Shown here: one piece after another, positions 30,589 through 39,919 of the stretch | Layout of the letters: each line of letters starts with the position of its first letter | Numbering within the stretch: position 1 is the stretch's first letter | Origin: Streptomyces fulvorobeus | GTDB lineage: Bacteria > Actinomycetota > Actinomycetes > Streptomycetales > Streptomycetaceae | Reading direction: 5' to 3' | DNA length: 64,000 bases | NCBI RefSeq assembly: GCF_013167895.1 | Contig: NZ_BLWC01000001.1 | Coordinates: 248,001 to 312,000, forward strand | Program-made: the position numbers and the translations under genes | The notes under the pieces: generated by a model | The model's input: the letters and a program-made list of their open reading frames with translations, nothing else | What the model was told of the DNA's origin: nothing | Database searches by the model: none

Positions 30589-30741
30589 ATGCCCCAGGGA
30601 AGCGGCAAGGACAAGCTCGCCGGCAAGGCGAAGGAAGCCATGGGCAAGATGACCGGCAACCGCCGCAAGGAAGCCGAGGGCAAGGTGGAGCAGGCGAAGG
30701 GCGAGGCCAAGAAGAAGCTGCACGGCCGCGGCGACCGCTAG
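30589..30741 (+). CDS. CsbD-family stress protein
   Basis: A 50-residue protein with the CsbD pattern: GSGKDKLAGKAKEAMGKMTG, then NRRKEAEGKVEQAKGEAKKK. It is rich in Lys, Gly and Ala and predicted as two amphipathic helices. CsbD proteins are among the most strongly induced products of the general stress response in Bacillus (SigB) and many actinobacteria; the molecular role is unknown. Start is ATG 30589 with GAAGGAGA upstream. It is monocistronic. Confidence 0.88.
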   Translation: MPQGSGKDKLAGKAKEAMGKMTGNRRKEAEGKVEQAKGEAKKKLHGRGDR

Positions 30742-30916
30742 TCCCGATCCTCCGCGCACCTCCGTGGGCGCGCCCCCGCTCCTGCCTGCGGCACGGGTTC
30801 GGCACCGGCCTTCCAGCCGGTGCCGAACCACGTGTGCGCCGCCGCGAGGAGTCGGTTGCCGCTGCGCTGCACCGGGGCCAGACTGGGATGACAACAACGC
30901 GGGAAGGGAGCAGATC

Positions 30917-31072
30917 GTGATCTTGCTCGGAGTCATTCTTCTCGTCATCGGGCTCGTGGCCGGTATATCCATTCTGTGGACCATCGGTGTCGTGCTCGTG
31001 GTGATCGGGGTCGTCCTGTGGATTCTCGGATCGATGGGACACGCCGTAGCCGGACGAAGGCACTACTGGTAG
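30917..31072 (+). CDS. DUF6131 small double-helix membrane protein
   Basis: A 51-residue protein starting at GTG 30917 with AAGGGAG upstream. Two hydrophobic helices (ILLGVILLVIGLVAGISILW and TIGVVLVVIGVVLWILGSMG) end in a basic, aromatic tail AGRRHYW. This is the DUF6131 pattern, common and multi-copy in Streptomyces. A paralogue of identical length lies at 44258-44413. It is probably a small inner-membrane protein; the role is unknown. Confidence 0.82.
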   Translation: MILLGVILLVIGLVAGISILWTIGVVLVVIGVVLWILGSMGHAVAGRRHYW

Positions 31073-31228
31073 CGCGCCACCGGAAACCCGAGGGCGCACT
31101 TCGGCGTGTGCCTGCGCGTGCGCCGAGATGCCGGGGAAGCCGGCCCGGCCGGGGCTCGGACCGGACCGGGGCGGCTTCCTGCACCTGTGGTACCGGAGGC
31201 TCTCCGTCAGCGCATCGCCGGGTTCCGG

Positions 31229-31399
31229 TCAGCCGCGCCAGGACCCTGACGACATCTCCCGATCTGTGAGCACTCCCTTGAGCCGCTCGTCGCGCCGCAG
31301 ACGGGCAGCGCTCCGACGCCGATTTCCGCCGTCTTCAGTGCGTCCCTCACGGTCACCTGCGGCCTCGGTGAGGTGGTTGATGTGCCCCGAAGCACACGC
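31229..31399 (-). pseudogene. CBS-domain protein remnant
   Basis: Reading right to left, three different frames give pieces that align end to end as one CBS domain: VTVRDALKTAEIGVGALPVC, then DERLKGVLTDRE, then a VVRVLARLTG-like stretch. The usual residues between LKTA and IGVGALP (about eight) are missing, and at least two frame changes are needed. No start or ribosome-binding site is visible. Unlike the other broken genes in this window, the breaks do not all sit in homopolymers and material is lost, so this looks like real decay. Confidence 0.5.
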
Positions 31400-31561
31400 A
31401 GCGGCGCTCTCCCCGCCCGTGCGGTAGCCGGCCCCGCCCACGGTGCTCCTCGGTACGCAGAGCACACGACGTCGCCCTTCGGCCCCGCGCCACCGGTGAC
31501 TGACAAGGGCGGGCTCCTCCGACGACCGCCGCCCCCGCCGTCCTGGGCTGTCGGAGTGAAC

Positions 31562-31591
31562 CCTGCCCGAGGGCGCTCCCATCCGGGCAGG
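31562..31591 (+). repeat. 8-bp inverted repeat upstream of crtE
   Basis: CCTGCCCG (31562-31569) and CGGGCAGG (31584-31591) are separated by 14 bases and lie 75 bases before the crtE ATG. It could be a regulator site or a leader stem. No known consensus matches. Confidence 0.35.
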
Positions 31592-31665
31592 CATAAGCGC
31601 ATCCGTGCTCCGGCCACCGGCCGAAGCACGTGTACGCGTGGAACGAATACCGAAGGGGGTTGTCC

Positions 31666-32841
31666 ATGCTCGATACGCGGACGACGCGGGCAGGCACCGC
31701 CGCCGTCGACGGCCCCGGCGGGGCGCCGTACGGCGCGGGCGACGCCACCGCCGCCGTCGACGGTGTGCTGGCCGAGCACCTGGGCGCGAGGCTCGTCGAG
31801 GCCGCCGAGGTGGACGGCCTGTTCGCCCAGGAGGTGGCGGGCCGGGTCGCCGAGCTCGTCCAGCGCGGCGGAAAGCGTCTGCGGACGGCCTTCCTGTGGT
31901 GCGGGTGGCGGGCCGCAGGCGGAACTGGATCACCCAGGACCCTGCTGCGTCTCGCGGCGGCCCTGGAACTGCTCCAGGCGTGCGCGCTCGTACACGACGA
32001 CGTGATGGACGGGTCTCCCGTACGGCGCGGCGCGCCGGCGGTGCACACCGACTTCGCCCGGGTGCACCGGGCCCGCGGTATGCGGGGTTCCCCGGACGCC
32101 TACGGCGCGGCCGCCGCCGTACTGGCGGGCGATCTGGCCCTGGCCTGGGCCGACGACCTGCTCACCGAGACCGTGCTCTCCTCACCGCACGGACACCGGC
32201 TGCACCGGGAGTGGCAGGCGATGCGCACGGAGATGGTGGCCGGACAGTACCGCGACATCCACGCCCAGGCCGCCGGTTCGTCGGGGACGGAGGAGGCGCT
32301 GAAGGTCGCCACTCTGAAGAGCGCGCTGTACACCGTCGCACGACCGCTCGCGCTCGGCGCGTCCCTGGCCGGCGCCGACGCGGGCACGGTGGAGGCGCTG
32401 CGGTCGGCGGGCCGGTGCGCGGGGCTCGCCTTCCAGCTCCGGGACGATCTGCTGGGAGCCTTCGGGGACCCCGCGGTCACGGGCAAGCCGGCCGGCGAGG
32501 ACCTCCGCGGCCGGAAGCTGACGTACCTCCTCGCGGTGGCGAGCGAACTCGCCGCCGCCGGGCACGACGAGGAGGCCGTCGCGGCGCTGGGGCCCGACGC
32601 CTTCCAGCCGGGCACGCCCGCCCGCTCCGAGGACGCGGTCGACCGGATGCGCGCCGCGCTGGAGCGCACGGGCGCGACTGCGGTCGTCGAGGCCCGCATC
32701 ACCGAACTTGCCGCCATGAGTCTGCGTCAGTTCGGCGTCACGGGCGCCGACCACCAGGTGCGCCGGGAGTTCGCCTCGCTGGTCGAGCGAGCGGTGGGCG
32801 CGGCGCCGGAGCATGACAAGGAGAACCTGTGCGCACAGTGA
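31666..32841 (+). CDS. crtE: geranylgeranyl diphosphate synthase
   Basis: A 391-residue trans-prenyltransferase. The first Asp-rich motif is in [19 protein letters not shown], the second in [14 protein letters not shown], and GGKRLRTAF is the conserved Lys-Arg motif for diphosphate binding. It condenses isopentenyl diphosphate units to the C20 precursor of carotenoids. Start is ATG 31666 with AAGGGGG upstream; the in-frame ATG at 31630 adds an unlike leader. It overlaps crtI by 13 bases and heads the rightward arm of the carotenoid cluster. Confidence 0.93.
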   Translation: MLDTRTTRAGTAAVDGPGGAPYGAGDATAAVDGVLAEHLGARLVEAAEVDGLFAQEVAGRVAELVQRGGKRLRTAFLWCGWRAAGGTGSPRTLLRLAAALELLQACALVHDDVMDGSPVRRGAPAVHTDFARVHRARGMRGSPDAYGAAAAVLAGDLALAWADDLLTETVLSSPHGHRLHREWQAMRTEMVAGQYRDIHAQAAGSSGTEEALKVATLKSALYTVARPLALGASLAGADAGTVEALRSAGRCAGLAFQLRDDLLGAFGDPAVTGKPAGEDLRGRKLTYLLAVASELAAAGHDEEAVAALGPDAFQPGTPARSEDAVDRMRAALERTGATAVVEARITELAAMSLRQFGVTGADHQVRREFASLVERAVGAAPEHDKENLCAQ

Positions 32842-34377
32842 CGGGTCCGACCGATCACGTCGTCGTGGTCGGTGCCGGACTGTCCGGGCTGGCCGCGGCC
32901 CTGCACCTCCTGGGCGCCGGCCGGCGCGTGACCGTGGTCGAACGGGAGGCGCTGCCCGGCGGACGGGCGGGCCGGGTCGAGCTCGGCGGTTACCTCGTCG
33001 ACACGGGGCCCACCGTGCTGACCATGCCGGAGCTGGCGGACGACGCGTTCGCGGCCGTCGGCGACAGCCTCTACCGGCGCGTGGACCTCATCCCGCTCGA
33101 TCCGGCCTACCGGGCCCGCTTCGCGGACGGCTCCACGCTCGACGTCCACACCGACGGTGACGCCATGGAGGCGGAGGTGCGGCGGTTCGCCGGTCCCGCC
33201 GAGGCGGCCGGATACCGCAGGCTGCGGTCCTGGCTCGAGCAGTTGTACCAGGCGCAGATGCGCCGCTTCATCGACACGAACTTCGACTCGCCCTTCCAGT
33301 TGCTGCACCCCGACCTGGCCAGGCTGGCGGCGCTCGGCGGCTTCGGCCGGCTGGACCCCGGGATCGGCAGGTTCCTCTCGGACGCCCGCCTGCGCAGGGT
33401 GTTCTCCTTCCAGGCGCTGTACGCGGGGGTCGCCCCGGCCAGGGCACTGGCCGCGTACGCCGTCATCGCCTACATGGACACGGTGGCGGGCGTCTGGTTC
33501 CCCCGGGGCGGCATGTACGCGCTGCCCCGGGCGATGGCGGACGCGGCGGGTGACGCCGGTGCGGAGTTCCGGTGGTCGGCGGAGGTGACGGAGCTGGAGC
33601 GCTCCGCCGGACGGGTACGGGCCGTGCGCCTGTCCTCGGGTGAACGGATCGCCTGCGACGCCGTCGTCCTCACACCTGACCTGCCGGTCGCGCACCGCCT
33701 CCTGGGGCGCGCTCCCCGGCGGCCCGTGCGGCTGCGCCACTCCCCCTCGGCGGTGATCCTCCACGCCGGCACGGACCGCACCTGGCCCGAACTCGCGCAC
33801 CACACGATCTCCTTCGGCTCCGCGTGGGAGCGGACGTTCGAGGAGCTGACGCGCACCGGGGAGCTGATGAGCGATCCGTCGCTGCTCATCACCCGGCCGA
33901 CGACGCACGACCCGGGACTCGCGCCTGAGGGCAAGCACCTGCACTACGTGCTGGCCCCGTGCCCCAACACCACGACCGGACCGCCCGCCACCTCCTGGCA
34001 CGAGCTGGGGCCGCGGTACCGCGACAGCCTGGTGGCCGAGCTCGAACGCCGCGGGCTGCACGGGTTCGGCGGTTCCGTCGACCGCGAGCTGCTGGTCACT
34101 CCGGTGGACTGGACCGCGCAGGGGCATGCGGCGGGCACGCCGTTCTCCGTGTCCCACACCTTCGCCCAGACGGGCCCCTTCCGGCCCCGCAACCTGGTAC
34201 GCGGCTGGGACAACGTCGTTCTCGCCGGCTGCGGGACCACGCCGGGAGTCGGTGTCCCCACCGTCCTCATCAGCGGGAAACTCGCCGCCGCGCGCATCAC
34301 CGGTGGGGACCGGCCGGGACGCGTGCACACCCCACCCCACGACGGACCGTCGTACCGTCCTCGAAAGGCACCGCCGA
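32829..34377 (+). CDS. crtI: phytoene desaturase, frame continuous with crtB
   Basis: About 516 residues of CrtI-type desaturase. The dinucleotide fold is [23 protein letters not shown] (near residue 13) and the C-terminal CrtI signature is [33 protein letters not shown]. It starts at GTG 32829 with AAGGAG upstream, inside the end of crtE. It desaturates phytoene to lycopene. No stop separates it from crtB; the frame runs on through a Pro/Arg-rich linker into CrtB (see finding). With one extra G in the GGGG at 34305-34308 it would instead stop at 34391, overlapping crtB as in other Streptomyces clusters. Confidence 0.88.
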
Positions 34378-35372
34378 TGACCCGACGTGAACTGGACGCC
34401 GCCGGCATCACCGAGCCGGGACTGCGCGCCGCCTACGCGCGGTGCAGACAGCTCAACGCCCGTCACGGCAAGACGTACTTCCTGGCCACCCGCCTGCTGC
34501 CCGTCGAGCGCCGCCCCGCGGTCCACGCCCTGTACGGCTTCGCCCGGTGGGCGGACGACATCGTCGACGACCTCGACCGGCGGGAGACGCCCACCGAACG
34601 CGACCGGCTGCTGCGACTGCTGGAGAGCGACCTCACGCACGCGCTGCGCACTGGCGGCGGGGAGGAGCCCGTGGTGCGCGCCGTGGCGGACACCGCCGAG
34701 CGGTACGCCATCGAGCCGGGGCTGTTCGCCGATTTCATGGCCTCCATGCGCAGCGACCTGAACGTCACCGACTATGCGGCGTACACCGATCTGCGGGAGT
34801 ACATGCACGGTTCGGCGGCGGTGATCGGGTTGCAGATGCTGCCGGTCCTCGGCACGGTCGCCGCCGTCGAGGAGGCGGCACCGCACGCGGCGGCGCTCGG
34901 GGTGGCCTTCCAGCTGACGAACTTCCTGCGGGACGTGGGCGAGGACCTGGACCGGGGGCGCGTCTACCTGCCCGCGGACCTGCTCGCCGCCCACGGGGTG
35001 GACCGGCCGCTGCTGGAGTGGAGCCGTCGTACCGGCCGCCGTGATCCGCGTATCCGCGCGGCCTTCGTGGCCGCCGACGCCATGACCAGGGAGGTGTACC
35101 GCGAGGCGGAGCCGGGTATCGGCATGCTCGACCCGCGGGTGCGGCCCTGCATCGCCACGGCGTACGCGCTGTACGGCGGCATTCTGGACGCCATCGCCGA
35201 CGACGGCTACGCCGTACTGCACCACCGCTCCGTGGTGCCGCGCCGGCGACGGGCGCGTACGGCCGCCGCCGGGCTGGTGCGCATCGTGGGCGCGCGGTTC
35301 CGCTCCCCCGCGCCGGACCCGGTGGCGCCCGCACACGGCGCTTCGCCCCACAGGGAAGGACTCGTCCGATGA
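34378..35372 (+). CDS. crtB: phytoene synthase
   Basis: A 331-residue squalene/phytoene synthase. Both Asp-rich motifs are present: [15 protein letters not shown] and [30 protein letters not shown] near the N-terminus is typical. It joins two geranylgeranyl diphosphates to phytoene. I place its start at ATG 34378, after GAAAGG, because this is where the family begins. The frame upstream is open into crtI, so the two may be made as one 847-residue protein. Its TGA overlaps the ATG of the DUF5914 gene (ATGA). Confidence 0.92.
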
Positions 35373-36379
35373 ACGACCCCGGCAGCCGGGCGCGTTGGAC
35401 CCCGCCGCTGCGCGTGCGCAGGGGGCGGGGTGGGCGGCCCAGGCACCGACGTGGCAGGAGGCGAAACCCTCGGTGATCTCCGCGGCCCTCAAGCGGGCCG
35501 CCGCGCGGCCCTCGGGGAACTGGTTCGTCGCCGGCTCCTCCCGGGGCATCGTCCGAGGCCGCCCGTACGGCCGCACCGTGAGCGGTGTGGAGGTCGTGCT
35601 GTGGCGTACGGACACGGGTGAGGTCCGGGCCGGGCCTGGTGCCTGCCCGCACCTGGGTGCTCCGTTGCGTGAGGGCAGGGTGGTGTGCGGGACGCTGGTG
35701 TGCCGCTGGCACGGCCTGGCGCTCGAAGGCGGCCCGTTCGCGGGGTGGGAGCCCCTGCCCGTGCACGACGACGGGGTGCTGGTGTGGGTGCGCCTTGACG
35801 AGGCGGGGGCGAGGAGCCGCTTGAGCGCCCGGTCCTGCCGGTGCGGCCGGTGCGGCTGTCGACGGGAGGTGCGGTGGACTCGGTGTTCACCGCGGTGGGC
35901 CGGTGCGAGCCCGAGGACGTGGTGGCGAACCGGCTCGATCCCTGGCACGGGTCCTGGTTCCATCCGTACTCGTTCGTCGACCTGCGCGTGGTGGACACTC
36001 CCCGGGACGAACTCGACGACGGCTTCGCCGTCGAGGTGTCGTTCCGCGTCGCCGGCCGGCTGGTGGTGCCCGTGCGGGCCGTGTTCACGGCGCCGGAGCC
36101 GCGCACGGTCGTCATGCACATCACCGAGGGTGAAGGGGCCTCATCGGTCGTGGAGACGCACGCCACTCCGCTGACCCCCGGGGGCACGCCCGTCCCCGTA
36201 CCGCGGTGACCGAGGCGGTCGTCGCCGCGTCGGAGCGGCGCGGCTTCGCCCTGGCGCGGGCCGCCGCACCGGTGCTGCGCCCGCTGATGCGCCGGGCGGC
36301 CGGGCGGCTGTGGCGCGACGACCTCGCCTACGCCGAGCGCCGCTGGTCACTGCGCAGCACCGGCCGGTTCCCCGGCTGA
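35369..36379 (+). CDS. DUF5914 Rieske-type protein of the carotenoid cluster, three frame breaks
   Basis: About 337 residues read in three shifting frames. ATG 35369 begins [19 protein letters not shown]; adding one G in 35421-35430 continues [25 protein letters not shown] Rieske-like 2Fe-2S site follows ([11 protein letters not shown]...[13 protein letters not shown]). One G in 35805-35809 continues into [20 protein letters not shown] and the [13 protein letters not shown] core. One C near 36194-36197 continues [20 protein letters not shown] to the true stop at 36379. The family sits next to crtB in Streptomyces isorenieratene clusters, at the position called crtV there. A Rieske site implies oxygenase or redox activity, not the methylesterase sometimes assigned. 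Function is unproven. Confidence 0.78.
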
Positions 36380-36432
36380 GACGGCCGAGGCGACTGAGGC
36401 GGCCGGATGTCGGGGTGTCGGGTGGCGGGGTG

Positions 36433-37974
36433 TCAGCGCGGCCGCGCCAGGGCGGCGGCGGCCCGCAGGAGCGGGGAACGGCCGGCGCGCGGCACCGTCC
36501 ACAGCACCTGCCCGCGCACCCCCCACCCGGCGAGCAGGGCGTTGGCCGCGAGGAAACCCGTGGTCGCGGCGCGTTCCATCAGCGCGACCGGCAGGGCGCA
36601 GCGGACCGCGTCGCCCGCCGTCACCACCTGCGGGTGCGCGGTGCGTACGGGGGGCCGGTGCGCGTGGCCGCCCACGGGGAACAGCGGGCAGTCGGCCCGC
36701 CACACGTGGCGGGCGTCGACGATCCGGGCGTCGCGTGTCTCCGGGTACACGGCGTGCAGTTGGGTGAGAAGCGCCTCCTGGACCTCCTTCCGCTCGCGCC
36801 GGGGGTCGACGGCGTAGGCGTGCAGCTCGACCACCGACCCGCCCGACCGGCGCGCCCACCGTGCCGCTTCGCCCTCCCACCGGTCCAGGACACTGATGTT
36901 GTCCAGACCCTCGTAACCGCTGGTGCCGAGAAAACCGGGCCGGTCCGCGCGCACCGGCCGGTCGAGCCAGAGCCGGGAGACGAGGAACGGCGGCGCGGTG
37001 CGCAGCCGGGCGATGTCGTCGCGCCAGGCCGTGGTCCCCAAGCGGGGCGACGTCGCCACGACCCGCCGCAGTCCGGCGACGTCGAGTGCGAGCACCGCCG
37101 CATCGTGGCGCTCGGTGCCGCCGTCCGTCTCCACCTCGACGCCGCCGCCGTCGAGCGGCCGGACGCCGTGGACCGCCGTGCCGGTGCGCACCTGGGCTCC
37201 GAGCTGTTCCAGATATCCGCCGAGCGGCTCCCACAGGGCCTGGGGGAAGGGTTCGCGCGGTACGTCGAAGAGCAGGCCCTCGGAGGAGCCGAGGAAGTAG
37301 ATGTGGAACATCAGCAGCAGTTCCGCGGCGGACAGCTCGCGCGGGTCGGCGAAGAAGCTGCGGGAGAAGACCTCGAACGCCAGGTGGTGGGCCGCCTCGG
37401 GGAATCCGATCCCGTACAGGAAGTCCTCGGCGCTGACCTCGTCGAACCGCTCGTAGACGTCGGGGACCCGCACGTCCAGGAGGGGCAGCGCCGCCCTGGG
37501 GTTCATCGCGGCCAGGTCCCGCCAGGTGAAGGTGGGACTGAGCGCGACGAAGCCCAGGGCGCTCCAGGGAGGTGTCCTCGGGACGCGGGCGAAGCTGTCG
37601 GTGAGACCGCCGCTGTGCCGCAGGGGGTAGTCGGGCAGCGCCACGAGCCCGGTGAGTCCGGGGTCCGTGCGGCGCAGCAGCCCGCGCAGGTTGTAGTACT
37701 GCCGGAAGAAGGCGTGGAAGCCTCGGCCCATGGTGGCGCCGGAGCCGTCCGTGAGCCGGGTACGCCATCCGGTCAGCCGGCCGCCGAGCGCTTCCTCGCG
37801 CTCGTAGACCGTGACCCGTACTCCGCGTTCGGCGAGGGCCGTCGCAGCGGCGAGACCCGCGATGCCGCCGCCGATCACGGCGGTGCGCGGCGCGTCACCC
37901 GTGAACCGGTTCCGGCCGGGGGCGGGCAGGATCACCTCGGCCCTGCGGTCCCGGCCGCGGCGGGGGGCGCTCAC
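36433..37974 (-). CDS. crtU: isorenieratene synthase (beta-carotene desaturase/methylase)
   Basis: A 513-residue CrtU. The FAD fold is AVIGGGIAGLAAATALAERG (near residue 33) and the family-specific TMGRGFHAFFRQYYNLRGLLRR follows. CrtU desaturates the beta-ionone rings and migrates a methyl group to give aromatic end groups. It starts at GTG 37974, overlapping the stop of crtT (GTGA). It is the last gene of the leftward arm; its stop faces the DUF5914 gene across 53 bases, so the two arms converge. Confidence 0.92.
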   Translation of the reverse strand: MSAPRRGRDRRAEVILPAPGRNRFTGDAPRTAVIGGGIAGLAAATALAERGVRVTVYEREEALGGRLTGWRTRLTDGSGATMGRGFHAFFRQYYNLRGLLRRTDPGLTGLVALPDYPLRHSGGLTDSFARVPRTPPWSALGFVALSPTFTWRDLAAMNPRAALPLLDVRVPDVYERFDEVSAEDFLYGIGFPEAAHHLAFEVFSRSFFADPRELSAAELLLMFHIYFLGSSEGLLFDVPREPFPQALWEPLGGYLEQLGAQVRTGTAVHGVRPLDGGGVEVETDGGTERHDAAVLALDVAGLRRVVATSPRLGTTAWRDDIARLRTAPPFLVSRLWLDRPVRADRPGFLGTSGYEGLDNISVLDRWEGEAARWARRSGGSVVELHAYAVDPRRERKEVQEALLTQLHAVYPETRDARIVDARHVWRADCPLFPVGGHAHRPPVRTAHPQVVTAGDAVRCALPVALMERAATTGFLAANALLAGWGVRGQVLWTVPRAGRSPLLRAAAALARPR

Positions 37975-38705
37975 GGGGCGGCCGGCTTCACGGGTCCGGG
38001 GCCGGTCTCGGCGAGGAAGGTGTGGACGATGCCCGTCTGCCATCCGGCGACCGGGAGGGTGCGTACGCCGGTGAAGCCGGCCCGGGCGATGCGGGCGGCG
38101 AAGGCGGGGGCCGTGTCGAAAGCGGCGACGCTGCGCCGCAGGTGGTGGTAGAGCGGCCGGTCGCCGGTGAGCGTGCCCGCGGGGATGATCGCTCCCCGGC
38201 ACACCGCCTCCCACAGAAGACGGTGGGCCGGGGAGCCGCTGAGGCTGTACTCGTGCACGGCGAGACGCCCGCCGGGCGTCAGGAGTGCGCGGACGTCGGC
38301 GAGTACGGCGTCCGGGTCGGTGACGTTGCGGAACAGGTAGGCGGCGAAGACCGCGTCGTAGGGCTGCGCGCCCCCGGCCGCGTGGAGTTCCTCGGCGGTC
38401 AGATGGAGGAAGCACACGTTGTCGGGCCAGGCTTTGGCGAGGGCGCGTTCCAGCATGCCCGCGGAGGCGTCGACCGCAGTGATCCGCGCGTGCGGGGCCG
38501 CCTTGAGCAGGGCCCGGGTGGAGGCGCCGGTGCCGCAGCCGAGGTCCAGGACGCGCAGACCGGCTCCGCCGTCGGGCAGCCGGAGGCGGCGGGCGGAGCG
38601 GTTCAGGTCGGCGTGGTGCCCCGGGTTGACGGCAGCGAGCCGGTCGTAGGTGGGGGCGGCGTGGTCGAAGGCGGCTGTGAGGTCGTGGTCCTGCAACAGC
38701 GTCAT
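37971..38705 (-). CDS. crtT: SAM-dependent methyltransferase of the carotenoid cluster
   Basis: A 244-residue class I methyltransferase of the UbiE type. Motif I is VLDLGCGTGASTRALL; post-I is ITAVDASAGMLERAL; motif II lies in YDAVFAAYLFRNV. In Streptomyces the gene lies between crtY and crtU, which matches here, but its substrate in isorenieratene synthesis is not established. ATG 38705 overlaps the crtY stop by one base (TGATG), and its own stop overlaps the crtU start, so the three are coupled. Confidence 0.88.
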   Translation of the reverse strand: MTLLQDHDLTAAFDHAAPTYDRLAAVNPGHHADLNRSARRLRLPDGGAGLRVLDLGCGTGASTRALLKAAPHARITAVDASAGMLERALAKAWPDNVCFLHLTAEELHAAGGAQPYDAVFAAYLFRNVTDPDAVLADVRALLTPGGRLAVHEYSLSGSPAHRLLWEAVCRGAIIPAGTLTGDRPLYHHLRRSVAAFDTAPAFAARIARAGFTGVRTLPVAGWQTGIVHTFLAETGPGPVKPAAP

Positions 38706-39919
38706 CAGCGGCTCTCTCCGGATCGGGTGGGGGTACGGCGGGGCAGGAAGGGGAGTTCGGCGGCGGTGCGGAGCATGGGGACGACCGGGGTACGGAGTCC
38801 GATGCCGAACTCCTCCCAGGGCGTGCCCGCGCCGTCGAGGAAGCGCAGCAGCCGTTCCATCGGGACGCGTTGGAAGAGGTCGGTGAAGAACCGCGGTCCG
38901 TCGACGCGTCCGGTGTCAAGCGCCCGCAGGAGCACCGCGTCCATGGCGAGCGCGCGCCGGCCGTGGGGGCGCGGCACGGTCGCGCCGCCGTCGCGCACGG
39001 CGGCGGCGATGGCGCGGCTCTGGCGTTGCACGGCGGCGAAGGTGTAGCCGGTGGCGGGCCGGGTGGCGCCTCCGGCCGCACCGATACGGAAGACGGCCTT
39101 CCCGGTCCGGCGCGGGAAGCGGGCGTCGGTCATGGGGATGACGCCCTGTTCCGCGGATTCGACGGTGAGCGGTCCCAGTCGCAGTACGTCGTCGGTGTAG
39201 TGCCGCAGGGAGCTGTCGTACGCGGCGGTCGTCAGCGGGGTGCGGGAGAACTGGGTGTACTCCACCAGGGCGTGCCGGGAGGAGAGGGGCAGGACGTAGC
39301 CGAAGGCGAGGCCATGGGCCGGCTGGGGCACCCGGAAGTCCATGAGGTCGGCGACCGCGGGGTCGAAGCGCGGGGATGCCGTGCGGACGAACCAGCCGCG
39401 GAAGTGCTGGAGGAGCTGGGTACGGGCGGGCGGCAGCCGGGGCAGAGGGCGGGAGTCGAAGACGTATCGGCCGTACAGCGTCAGCGCGCGTCCTTCCGCG
39501 GTGGTGCAGCGGACCTCGGCGCCGCCCGGCACGTCGCGCACGCTGTGGGCCGTCGCGCGCACGACGCGCGCGGTGGGGCAGGCGGCCAGCCGGGAGGTGA
39601 CCAGTTCTCCGAACGGCGCGGAGCGCAGCATCCGGTAGCGCAGGGGCGCGGGGTCGGACGTGATGACGCGGCCGTCCGGGCCCCTCACCCGCAGGCGGGC
39701 CCAGGAGGCGACGACGGCCTCGTCGAACTCGCCGGGGCCCTCGTCCCAGTAGCACCAGGTCCGTTCGGCCGGCCTCAGCGGGCCTTCGGGGGCTTCGACG
39801 ACCGTCACGTCCGTGCTCCCCGTGCGCGTCAGCCAGTACGCCAGGCAGAGCCCAGCCGCGCCGCCGCCGACGACGACGGCGCCGGACCGTTCCGCTTCCT
39901 CGCTCACGCGGTGTCCCAC
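38705..39919 (-). CDS. crtY: lycopene beta-cyclase
   Basis: About 404 residues. The N-terminal FAD/NAD fold is VVVGGGAAGLCLAYWL and the cyclase-specific motif DEGPGEFDE and RTWCYW lies near residue 60. CrtY cyclises lycopene to beta-carotene, the substrate of CrtU. I chose GTG 39919 because GAGGGG lies four to five bases upstream; GTG 39907 is the alternative. It heads the leftward arm crtY-crtT-crtU. The promoter must lie in the 359-base gap that also serves the MarR gene. Confidence 0.9.
   Translation of the reverse strand: MGHRVSEEAERSGAVVVGGGAAGLCLAYWLTRTGSTDVTVVEAPEGPLRPAERTWCYWDEGPGEFDEAVVASWARLRVRGPDGRVITSDPAPLRYRMLRSAPFGELVTSRLAACPTARVVRATAHSVRDVPGGAEVRCTTAEGRALTLYGRYVFDSRPLPRLPPARTQLLQHFRGWFVRTASPRFDPAVADLMDFRVPQPAHGLAFGYVLPLSSRHALVEYTQFSRTPLTTAAYDSSLRHYTDDVLRLGPLTVESAEQGVIPMTDARFPRRTGKAVFRIGAAGGATRPATGYTFAAVQRQSRAIAAAVRDGGATVPRPHGRRALAMDAVLLRALDTGRVDGPRFFTDLFQRVPMERLLRFLDGAGTPWEEFGIGLRTPVVPMLRTAAELPFLPRRTPTRSGESR

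Larger units (their letters stand above)
31073..31665. other. 593-base region upstream of crtE with a CBS remnant and a hairpin
   Basis: No intact gene is supported. On the minus strand, 31229-31399 carries scattered pieces of a CBS domain (listed separately). Nearer crtE, an 8-bp inverted repeat (31562-31569 / 31584-31591) lies 75 bases before the start codon and may be part of the crtE leader or operator. No convincing -35/-10 pair was found. Confidence 0.5.

Noticed and set aside
32727..36119. An 1130-residue minus-strand open frame over crtI, crtB and DUF5914
   Set aside because: It runs antisense through three conserved genes and has no recognisable domain; very high GC makes such frames common.
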